A DNA stretch of 12,102 bases. Source: SZUA-254 sp964596065 (GTDB lineage: Bacteria > Bacteroidota > Ignavibacteria > UBA10030 > SZUA-254). Within the stretch, counting starts at the first letter, position 1. Every line of letters starts with the position of its first letter. A program made the position numbers and the translations under genes. Below, one piece after another: positions 6,202-12,102 of the stretch. The DNA lies in contig CAZQSM010000063.1 in the NCBI GenBank assembly GCA_964596065.1, positions 1-12,102 of the forward strand. The letters run 5' to 3'. Under the pieces are notes generated by a model, which was given only the letters and a program-made list of their open reading frames with translations, was not told the origin of the DNA and did not search any database.

Positions 6202-7434
6202 ATGAAAGCCCTCGTCAAATCGAAACCTCCCGCGTCCGGCCGGTGGCCGGAAGGCCTCTCCCTCGTCGAGCGGCCGGTCCCGGGCCTCTCATCGCCGACC
6301 GACGTCCTGGTGAGGGTCACCGCGGGCGGAATCTGCGGCACCGATGTCGGCATCTACCACTCCAAGGACTCGCTGCGGTCCAGCATGTCCGGGATCGCCC
6401 CCGCGGGGGTCATCACCGGGCACGAATTCTGCGGCACGATCGCCGGGGCGGGGCCGCGCGCCGCGGCGATCCTCGCCGGCAGCGTCATCGCGAAATTTTC
6501 GGGCGACAGGAAACTGAAAAAATTCATCGGGAGGAAAACGCCTTCGGCGCTCGCCCGGGGGGGAGGATTCCTGGAGTTCCTGAAGGACGAATTCATCGTC
6601 ACCGCGGAGATGCACGTGACCTGCGGGGAATGCGCCCAGTGCAAGCTGGGACAGTACCACGTCTGCACCAACACGGTCATCCGGGGCCTCCACGCCGACG
6701 GGGCGTTCGCTCCGTACGTGGCGCTGCCGGCCGGGAACATCGTGCTGATCCGGAAGGGGGAGATCCCCGAGGAGATCGTGGCCTTCATGGACGCCATCGG
6801 GAACGCGACGCACACCGTGCAGTCCCTCGGCTCCATCAGGGGGAAGTCGGTCGCCATCCTGGGGGCCGGGGTCATCGGACTGATGTCGGTGGCGATCGCG
6901 AAGGGGGCGGGGGCGAAAACCATTTTCGTGACCGACGCGTCGCACGGGCGGAACACGCACGAAAAACTCGTGAAGCGTCGCTTCCGGGTCGCCCGCGCCC
7001 TCGGGGCGGATGAATGCTTCGACGTGTCGCTCACCGCGGGCAGGGAGCAGTTCCACCGCGCCGCGAAGTCGCGGAACCACGGCGCCGGCGTCGACGCCGT
7101 GCTCGAGATGTCGGGGAGCTACCACGCGTACGAGGACGCCTTCTCGGTCCTGAGGATGGGGGGGGAGTTGTCGCTGCTCGGCCTCGGTTCGGGCTCGATG
7201 AACCTCGACTTCCCGAAACACGTGATTTTCCCCGGCATCACGATCCACGGGATCATTGGCCGCAGGGTCTGGTCCACGTGGGACATGATGACCGACCTCC
7301 TCCGGAAGGGGCTGGCGCGCCGCTTCCGGCAGGCGGGATTCGTCTCGCACCAGTTTCCCCTCTCCGAGTACCGGAAGGGGTTCGAGGCGATCGAGGACGG
7401 GGACGCGCTAAAAGTCCTGCTTCGGCCGGACTGA
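6202..7434 (+). CDS. tdh: L-threonine 3-dehydrogenase (zinc MDR family), with an insertion
   Basis: It oxidises L-threonine with NAD+ to 2-amino-3-ketobutyrate, which Kbl, encoded next, cleaves to glycine and acetyl-CoA. At 410 residues it is about 70 longer than E. coli Tdh (341). Family landmarks are ICGTDVGIY with catalytic zinc ligand C45, GHEFCG with H74 and E75, structural zinc cysteines C141, C144, C147 and C155 (CGECAQCKLGQYHVC), and the NAD-binding loop GAGVIG (221-226). The C-terminal IHGIIGRRVWSTWDMMTDLL resembles Tdh rather than other alcohol or sorbitol dehydrogenases. About 35 extra residues lie at 95-130, between the GHE motif and the structural zinc lobe, rich in Lys, Gly and Phe. 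A smaller insertion of about ten residues (about 248-262) follows the NAD-binding strand TDAS. No Shine-Dalgarno is evident; the gene starts just after rsmB. Confidence 0.85.
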   Translation: MKALVKSKPPASGRWPEGLSLVERPVPGLSSPTDVLVRVTAGGICGTDVGIYHSKDSLRSSMSGIAPAGVITGHEFCGTIAGAGPRAAAILAGSVIAKFSGDRKLKKFIGRKTPSALARGGGFLEFLKDEFIVTAEMHVTCGECAQCKLGQYHVCTNTVIRGLHADGAFAPYVALPAGNIVLIRKGEIPEEIVAFMDAIGNATHTVQSLGSIRGKSVAILGAGVIGLMSVAIAKGAGAKTIFVTDASHGRNTHEKLVKRRFRVARALGADECFDVSLTAGREQFHRAAKSRNHGAGVDAVLEMSGSYHAYEDAFSVLRMGGELSLLGLGSGSMNLDFPKHVIFPGITIHGIIGRRVWSTWDMMTDLLRKGLARRFRQAGFVSHQFPLSEYRKGFEAIEDGDALKVLLRPD

Positions 7435-7465
7435 ACGATGACCGGACGATGACGAAAGGAACCCG

Positions 7466-8677
7466 ATGACACCAGACCTCTTCAACGCCGAACTGCGCCG
7501 GCTCGATGAAGCGCGGTCGCTCAAGATCGAGACCCCGCTGGAGGGCCCCCAGGGGGGCGTCGTCCGTGTCGGGGGCAAAAAGGTGGTGATGCTCGCGTCG
7601 AACAACTACCTCGGACTCTCGAACCATCCGGCCGTCAACCGGGCCGCCATCAGGGGGATCCGCCGGTACGGTTACGGCGTGGCGTCGGTGCGTTTCCTCT
7701 GCGGGACGCAGGACATCCACCTCAAGCTGGAGAAAAAGATTTCGAAGTTCGTGGGGTGCGAGGACACGATCCTCTTCTCCTCCTGTTTCGCGGCCAACGA
7801 GGGGTTCTTCGCCTCCCTGGTCAACGAAAAACTCGGGACCGAGGGTCACCGCGACGCCCTCTACAGCGACCGGCTCAACCACGCGAGCATCATCGACGGA
7901 CAGCGGCTCTGCAGGGCCGAGTCGGTCGACAGGAAGATCTACAACCACGCCGACATGGCGGACCTGGAGCGCCTCCTCGGGGAGGACCGGGGGAAGCCCT
8001 ACCGGTTCCGCATCATTGTGACCGACGGCGTCTTCAGCATGGAGGGCGACCTCGCCCCGCTCGGCAGGATCGTCGAACTGGCCGCGGCGCACGGCGCGAT
8101 GGTCTTCGTGGACGACTCACACGCCATCGGCGTGTGCGGGAAGAACGGGCGCGGCACCCCCGAGGCGACGGGGACGCTGAAGAAGATCGACGTCATCACG
8201 GGGACCCTCGGAAAGGCGATCGGGGGCGCCGCGGGCGGATACATCAGCGGCAGCGCCGACCTGATCGCGTACCTCCGGCAGAAATCGAGGCCATACACGT
8301 TTTCCAACTCCCTCCCCCCCTCGATCGTCTTCGGCGCGATGGCGGCGTTCGACCTTCTCAGGGAGGACGCGTCGATCGTCGCCCGGCTCCGGAAGAACAC
8401 GGCCTATTTCCGGAAGGAGATCGCCTCCGCCGGCTTCCGGATCCTCGAGGGCACCCACCCGATCGTCCCGGTGATGCTCGGCGAGGCCGCCACGGCCCAG
8501 GAAATGAGCCTCCGGCTCCTGAAGCAGGGGGTATACGTCAAGGGGCTCTGGTTCCCCGTCGTCCCGAAGGGTGAGGCGCGGCTCAGGGTCCAGATCTCCG
8601 CGGCCCACTCGAGGAAGGACCTCGACCGGGCCCTGGACGCGTTCGACAAGGTGGGGAAATCGATGAAGGTCATCTGA
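7466..8677 (+). CDS. kbl: 2-amino-3-ketobutyrate CoA ligase (glycine C-acetyltransferase)
   Basis: This PLP enzyme of the alpha-oxoamine synthase group converts 2-amino-3-ketobutyrate and CoA to glycine and acetyl-CoA. It has 403 residues against about 398 in E. coli. Visible landmarks are MLASNNYLGLSNHP (42-55), SVRFLCGTQDIHLKLE (74-89) with the substrate-pocket Arg, SDRLNHASIIDG (134-145), DGVFSMEGD (187-195), VDDSHAIG (215-222), with the Asp that holds the PLP ring nitrogen, and TGTLGKAIGGAAGG (245-258), with K250 as the PLP Schiff-base lysine. Related synthases such as BioF or 8-amino-7-oxononanoate synthase share the fold, but the tdh gene 31 bases upstream supports the KBL role. A good AAAGGA site (7455-7460), five bases before the ATG, sets the start. 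The two enzymes may hand over the unstable ketobutyrate intermediate directly, an inference from other organisms. Confidence 0.93.
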   Translation: MTPDLFNAELRRLDEARSLKIETPLEGPQGGVVRVGGKKVVMLASNNYLGLSNHPAVNRAAIRGIRRYGYGVASVRFLCGTQDIHLKLEKKISKFVGCEDTILFSSCFAANEGFFASLVNEKLGTEGHRDALYSDRLNHASIIDGQRLCRAESVDRKIYNHADMADLERLLGEDRGKPYRFRIIVTDGVFSMEGDLAPLGRIVELAAAHGAMVFVDDSHAIGVCGKNGRGTPEATGTLKKIDVITGTLGKAIGGAAGGYISGSADLIAYLRQKSRPYTFSNSLPPSIVFGAMAAFDLLREDASIVARLRKNTAYFRKEIASAGFRILEGTHPIVPVMLGEAATAQEMSLRLLKQGVYVKGLWFPVVPKGEARLRVQISAAHSRKDLDRALDAFDKVGKSMKVI

Positions 8678-8729
8678 CCCCGGTGCACCGCACACAGGCC
8701 ATCAAACCCGGAATCACGGAGTTTCACGA

Positions 8730-9824
8730 ATGAAAAAAACGCTCAACCAGGAAAATGTCCTCGAGGCCCTGAAGGCCGTAAAGGATCCCGACCTGCACCG
8801 GGACATCGTCTCCCTCAAATTCATCAAAAACCTCACCATCGACGGCGGCGCGGTGCGCTTCGACATCGAGCTCACGACGCCGTCGTGTCCCGTCCGCGAC
8901 GAGCTCAAGGCCCAGGCCGAGCAGGCGGTGAAGGGGGGCATCGAGGGCGTTGGTTCGGTCGACATCACCATGACGTCGAACGTCCGGACCACGCAGGGGA
9001 TCGGGAGGGTGAACCTCCTCCCGGGAGTGAAAAACACGATCGCCGTCGCGAGCGGGAAGGGGGGGGTGGGAAAGTCGACCGTCGCCGTGAACCTGGCGGT
9101 GTCCCTGGCGCTCGACGGAGCGCGGGTCGGCCTGATCGACGCCGACATCTACGGGCCGAGCATCCCGCTGATGATGGGAATCGACCGGAGACCCGAAGTC
9201 GTCGGCGGCAAGCTGTTCCCGCTCGAGGCGCACGGCGTCCTGGTGATGTCGATCGGTTTCCTGGTGGACCCGTCGCAGCCGATGATCTGGAGGGGGCCGA
9301 TGGTGAGCGGGGCCCTGAAACAGTTCATGTCGGACGTCGAGTGGGGCGAGCTCGATTACCTGCTCTTCGACCTGCCCCCCGGCACCGGCGACATCCACCT
9401 CACCCTCGCCCAGTCGATACCGCTCTCGGGAGCCGTCGTGGTCACGACGCCCCAGGACATCTCCCTCGCCGACGTCCGGAAGGCGTACGCGATGTTCCAG
9501 AAGGTGAACGTCCCCGTCTTCGGCCTCATCGAGAACATGAGCTACCACGTCTGCGGAAGCTGCGGGCACCGGGAGAACATCTTCGACGCCGGCGGCGGGG
9601 CGAGGGCCTCGGCCGAACTCGGTGTTCCGCTCCTCGGCGAAATCCCCATCCACACGCCGATCCGGGTGGGCGGCGACACGGGCAGGCCGATCGTGGTGAT
9701 GGAGCCCGACGCCGTTCAATCGGGCATCCTTCGGGACGTCGCCCGGAACCTCGCCGCCCAGATCAGCATCAGGCAGTATTCGGACCTGGCGAAACCGGAA
9801 ATCGAGATCAGGCTCGATGGCTGA
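8730..9824 (+). CDS. mrp: Mrp/NBP35-type Fe-S cluster carrier ATPase
   Basis: A P-loop ATPase (ApbC/Mrp family) that carries [4Fe-4S] clusters to apoproteins in the cytosol. The 364-residue protein starts with a MIP18/DUF59 domain (about 5-85) containing TTPSCPV with C53. The ATPase domain has the deviant Walker A SGKGGVGKSTVAVNLA (108-123, with the signature lysine K110), the IDADIYGPS switch (136-144), IWRGPMV (186-192) and a Walker B-like LFDLPPGTGD (212-221). The paired cysteines C275 and C278 (YHVCGSCGH) bridge a cluster between two subunits in this family. A Shine-Dalgarno (CGGAG, 8717-8721) lies eight bases before the ATG. The 52-base gap after kbl is the largest within the cluster, so an internal promoter is possible, though none is clear. 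The end overlaps the nfu gene by eight bases. Confidence 0.95.
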   Translation: MKKTLNQENVLEALKAVKDPDLHRDIVSLKFIKNLTIDGGAVRFDIELTTPSCPVRDELKAQAEQAVKGGIEGVGSVDITMTSNVRTTQGIGRVNLLPGVKNTIAVASGKGGVGKSTVAVNLAVSLALDGARVGLIDADIYGPSIPLMMGIDRRPEVVGGKLFPLEAHGVLVMSIGFLVDPSQPMIWRGPMVSGALKQFMSDVEWGELDYLLFDLPPGTGDIHLTLAQSIPLSGAVVVTTPQDISLADVRKAYAMFQKVNVPVFGLIENMSYHVCGSCGHRENIFDAGGGARASAELGVPLLGEIPIHTPIRVGGDTGRPIVVMEPDAVQSGILRDVARNLAAQISIRQYSDLAKPEIEIRLDG

Positions 9825-10077
9825 GGCGGGCGACGGCGCCGCCCGCGGCGGCGTGGAGCGGCGGGTGATGGACGCGCTCGGGGTGTGCAGGCCCTTCCTG
9901 CAGGCCGACGGGGGCGACATCGAACTCGTGCGTGTGACGGACGACGGGATCGCCGAATTGCGGTTCACGGGGGAGTGCAGCCGGTGTTCGCTCTCGACGA
10001 TGACCCTCCGCGCCGGGGTCGAACGGGTGGTGATGCGGCACGCGCCCGAAATCCGCCGCGTTGAGTCGGTGCCCTAG
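9817..10077 (+). CDS. NifU C-terminal domain (Nfu-type) Fe-S scaffold protein
   Basis: A small standalone Nfu domain of 86 residues, which by family knowledge holds an Fe-S cluster for delivery to target proteins. The family pattern is visible in RPFLQADGGDIELVRV (25-40), where the GGD turn is typical, and in the CxxC motif GECSRCSLSTMTL (52-64), with cluster ligands C54 and C57. The helix after it (RAGVERVVMRHAPEI) is also as expected. The start overlaps the end of mrp by eight bases in a different frame, so the two proteins are almost certainly co-translated. Both handle Fe-S clusters, which supports a shared role. An N-terminal stretch of about 12 Gly/Ala-rich residues is not part of the domain. 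No suf or isc genes are present in the window. Confidence 0.92.
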   Translation: MAEAGDGAARGGVERRVMDALGVCRPFLQADGGDIELVRVTDDGIAELRFTGECSRCSLSTMTLRAGVERVVMRHAPEIRRVESVP

Positions 10078-10085
10078 CCGCCCAT

Positions 10086-10104
10086 CCCGGCATTCGACTC
10101 CGGG
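10086..10104. terminator. Weak hairpin between convergent genes nfu and ftsE
   Basis: CCCGG (10086-10090) and CCGGG (10100-10104) can form a five-pair GC stem with a nine-base loop, within the 32-base gap between two convergent genes. There is no T run on either strand, so it may only be a transcription pause or nothing at all. Position is the main argument. Confidence 0.25.
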
Positions 10105-10109
10105 CCGGC

Positions 10110-10757
10110 CTACCCCAGGGTGCCGTCGGCGAGCGTCACGACGCGTCCCCCCGACTGCTTCACCATCTCGTCGTTGTGCGTCGCAAGGAGCACCGCGGTC
10201 CCGCGCGCGTTGATGTCCTTGAGGATCTGGAGGATGCCGAGGGACGTGGCCCCGTCGAGGTTGCCGGTCGGTTCGTCGGCGAGCATGATCACCGGGTTGT
10301 TGACCAGCGCCCTCGCGATGACGACCCGCTGCTGTTCCCCGCCCGAGAGCTCGCCGGGCATGCTGCTCCGCTTGTGGCTGAGGCCGACGTCCGAGAGCAC
10401 CCGCAGGACCTTCTTCCCGATCTCCCCCGACGGCGTTCCCGTCACCCTGAGCGCGAAAGCGACGTTGTCGTAGACGTTTCGCTCCTCGAGCAGTTTGAAA
10501 TCCTGGAAGACGACGCCGAGTTTCCGGCGGACGATCGGGATGTCCCGCTTGCGGGCCTGCAACGACGATGTGTCATCGACGATGACTTCCCCGGAGGCGG
10601 GGAAGAGATCGAAGTAGAGGAGCCGGAGAAGGGTGGTTTTTCCCGACCCGGTTTTCCCCACCAGGCAGACGAATTCCCCCGGGGCGATGTGCAGCGAGAC
10701 GTTCTCCAGGACCGGGACGGCTCCGAAGCGGACGCTGACGTTTTTCAGCCGGATCAT
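10110..10757 (-). CDS. ftsE: Cell-division ABC transporter ATP-binding protein FtsE
   Basis: This 215-residue protein is the ATPase half of the FtsEX complex, which activates peptidoglycan hydrolases at the division site. All ABC landmarks are present: Walker A GKTGSGKT (34-41), Q-loop Q85 in VVFQDFKLLEERNVYDNVAF, signature LSGGEQQR (137-144), Walker B VIMLADEPTGNLD (156-168) and switch H194 (LATHND). The FQDFKLL stretch and short length favour FtsE over the close relatives LolD and MacB, though LolD is not fully excluded. The start codon overlaps the pdxA stop as ATGA, so the two are co-translated. The usual partner ftsX is not next to it: the following DNA is the convergent nfu gene. The FtsX partner must be elsewhere in the genome. 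Confidence 0.87.
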   Translation of the reverse strand: MIRLKNVSVRFGAVPVLENVSLHIAPGEFVCLVGKTGSGKTTLLRLLYFDLFPASGEVIVDDTSSLQARKRDIPIVRRKLGVVFQDFKLLEERNVYDNVAFALRVTGTPSGEIGKKVLRVLSDVGLSHKRSSMPGELSGGEQQRVVIARALVNNPVIMLADEPTGNLDGATSLGILQILKDINARGTAVLLATHNDEMVKQSGGRVVTLADGTLG

Positions 10758-11776
10758 CGGTGTCCCGCCATCCCGGATCTCCGGCGCCTGACGATGCCGG
10801 CGGCCGTGACGATCGCCGCGACGGTGCTCGACGGGTCGGCGGCGCCCGTCCCGGCGAGATCGTACGCCGTCCCGTGGCCCGGTGAGGTACGCACCAGCGG
10901 AAGGCCGGCCGTCACGTTGACGGCCGAGGCCAGCCCGGCCATCTTCAGGGGAATGAGCCCCTGGTCATGGTACATCGCCAGGACGCCGTCGAATTTCCTC
11001 CACGCGCCGCTCCCGAAAAAACCGTCCGCCGGGAAGGGGCCCTCGACGCGGGCCTTCCGGGATGCGGCGCGCCGGACGGCGGGGGCGATCACGTCGCGTT
11101 CTTCCGATCCGAGGAGACCGCCTTCGCCGGCGTGGGGGTTGAGGCCGAGGACGGCCACGCGCGGCCGCCTGATCCCGAAATCCAACGTCAATGAGGAGAT
11201 GAACTGGGCGATGGTCCTGGCGAGCAGCTCCTTCGTGATGGCCCCGGCGACCCGCCGCAGCGGCATGTGGATCGTGGCGAGCGCCACCCGGAGCGGACCC
11301 GCCAGCATCACCATCAGCGCCGGACCGGCGCCGGCCCCGGCAGCGAGCATTTCGGTCTGGCCGGGGAAACGGTACCCGGCGTCGTTGATCGACTGTTTTG
11401 AGAGGGGGCCCGTGACGATCCCATCGATCGCGCCCCGGCGCCAGAGTTCCGCCGCGAGCAGGAGAGCGCGTGCCGCGATCGACCCCGCGGCACCGGAGGA
11501 TACCCCCGGCTGTACCCGGAACGCGGTTCGAACCGTGGGGCCGATGACCGGGACGATGCCCGGACCCCACGAGGGCGGCGGGTGGTCGAGCGGGAGGAGT
11601 GTCAGCGGGAGCCCGAGCTTTTTCCGGTAATGCTCGAAGACGCCCGCATCACCGACGAGAAGCGTCCGGCAGGCCCTCCGGACCCGGCGGTCGAGGATGG
11701 CGCGGAGGACGACCTCGGGACCGATGCCGTTCGGGTCGCCCGAGGTGATTCCCAGCAGGGGGAGGCGTCCCCCCAC
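10754..11776 (-). CDS. pdxA: 4-hydroxythreonine-4-phosphate dehydrogenase (PdxA)
   Basis: PdxA oxidises 4-phosphohydroxy-L-threonine with NAD+ in vitamin B6 (pyridoxal phosphate) synthesis. The protein has 340 residues from the chosen GTG at 11776, against 329 in E. coli. It starts RLPLLGITSGDPNGIGPE (5-22), the family hallmark. The three metal-binding histidines are present: H170 (IHMPLR), H215 (NPHAGEGG) and H270 (AMYHDQG), with the same spacing as E. coli H166, H211 and H266. Substrate-site residues K278, N287 and R296 also match. However, the normal GHTE motif reads GQTE (Q140). The frame stays open upstream to 12022, but that part is the end of pepA in another frame, so GTG 11776 is preferred. 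No clear Shine-Dalgarno is seen. The C-terminal RRRRSGMAGHR is a short basic tail. The stop overlaps ftsE. Confidence 0.9.
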   Translation of the reverse strand: MGGRLPLLGITSGDPNGIGPEVVLRAILDRRVRRACRTLLVGDAGVFEHYRKKLGLPLTLLPLDHPPPSWGPGIVPVIGPTVRTAFRVQPGVSSGAAGSIAARALLLAAELWRRGAIDGIVTGPLSKQSINDAGYRFPGQTEMLAAGAGAGPALMVMLAGPLRVALATIHMPLRRVAGAITKELLARTIAQFISSLTLDFGIRRPRVAVLGLNPHAGEGGLLGSEERDVIAPAVRRAASRKARVEGPFPADGFFGSGAWRKFDGVLAMYHDQGLIPLKMAGLASAVNVTAGLPLVRTSPGHGTAYDLAGTGAADPSSTVAAIVTAAGIVRRRRSGMAGHR

Positions 11777-11838
11777 CGGTCGAACCGGGGGAAGGATCGT
11801 CGCGGGCTCCGCCGCCGGCCGATGCGTCCCGGAACGGC

Positions 11839-12102
11839 TCAGGCGGAAGCCCGGTTGGAGAGGAACTCCACCAGCAGCCGGACGCCGACCCCCGAACCGC
11901 CCTTCGGCGCGTAGGGGAGCGGTTCCTCGAGCATCGCAGTGCCGGCGATGTCCAGATGGACCCACGGATGTTTTCCGATGAACTTCCTGAGGAACAATCC
12001 GGCGGTGATCGCGCCGGCCCATCGGCCGCCGACGTTCTTCACGTCTGCGATGTCGCTCTTGATCTGTTTCTCGTACTCTTCGAAGAGCGGCAGCGGCCAG
12101 AC
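11839..12102 (-). CDS. pepA: Leucyl aminopeptidase (M17 family), C-terminal part
   Basis: Only the last 87 residues are in the window; the gene begins beyond the right edge. The frame opens VWPLPLFEEYEKQIKSDIAD at the edge and continues NVGGRWAGAITAGLFLRKF, then WVHLDIAGTAMLEEPLPYAP and ends GVRLLVEFLSNRASA. This matches the end of the catalytic domain of PepA-type cytosol aminopeptidases, zinc/manganese enzymes that remove N-terminal residues, especially leucine. GGRWAGAITAG and HLDIAGTA are typical of the family. The catalytic metal ligands lie earlier and are not visible. The stop at 11839-11841 is 62 bases before the pdxA GTG on the same strand, so the two may share a transcript. Confidence 0.93.
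   Translation of the reverse strand, partial: VWPLPLFEEYEKQIKSDIADVKNVGGRWAGAITAGLFLRKFIGKHPWVHLDIAGTAMLEEPLPYAPKGGSGVGVRLLVEFLSNRASA

Noticed and set aside
8681..8690. Perfect palindrome CGGTGCACCG between kbl and mrp
   Set aside because: A ten-base palindrome is too short to be convincing as an operator and has no T run for a terminator; no second copy was noticed upstream of other genes.
10176..11630. A 484-codon plus-strand open frame opposite pdxA and ftsE
   Set aside because: pdxA and ftsE have clear family motifs on the other strand; this frame has none and is explained by GC-rich codon structure.
1..12102. Search by eye for tRNA, rRNA, CRISPR, insertion sequences, toxin-antitoxin or defence genes
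   Set aside because: Nearly all of the sequence is accounted for by housekeeping genes with short gaps; no inverted terminal repeats, transposase motifs, repeat-spacer pattern or RNA gene was seen.

Overview
The window is a GC-rich (about two-thirds G+C by eye), gene-dense stretch of bacterial chromosome. It holds housekeeping genes and no mobile elements, tRNA, rRNA or CRISPR array that I can see. The gene content fits the Bacteroidota/Ignavibacteriota/Kapabacteria side of the FCB superphylum. The clues are the unusual GlmU-like protein known mainly from Bacteroidetes relatives, a threonine dehydrogenase/KBL pair, a SPOR protein and an ftsE without a following ftsX. This placement is an inference; a 16S or marker-gene tree would be needed to fix it.

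Layout, left to right. (1) The last codons of an unknown gene, then holA (DNA polymerase III delta). (2) An ECF sigma factor gene behind a promoter-like site of ECF type, overlapped by a gene for a single-pass membrane protein that may be its anti-sigma partner. (3) A SPOR-domain membrane protein and rpmE (ribosomal protein L31), each with its own near-consensus housekeeping promoter; rpmE ends in a clear intrinsic terminator. (4) A tight plus-strand cluster of six genes from 3551 to 10077: GlmU-like nucleotidyltransferase/acyltransferase, rsmB, tdh, kbl, mrp and nfu. It combines sugar-nucleotide or envelope metabolism, rRNA methylation, threonine-to-glycine catabolism and Fe-S cluster delivery. 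(5) A convergent minus-strand cluster at the right edge: the end of pepA (leucyl aminopeptidase), pdxA (vitamin B6 synthesis) and ftsE (division ABC ATPase), with pdxA and ftsE overlapping by ATGA.

Two pairs clearly work together: Tdh and Kbl (threonine to glycine plus acetyl-CoA), and Mrp and Nfu (Fe-S carriers). The sigma factor and the membrane protein after it probably form a signalling pair. I found no convincing new multi-gene system. The points most worth checking are the sigma/membrane-protein module with its self-type promoter, a roughly 35-residue insertion in Tdh, a His-to-Gln change at the PdxA substrate site, the degenerate N-terminal domain of the GlmU-like protein, and the isolated ftsE.
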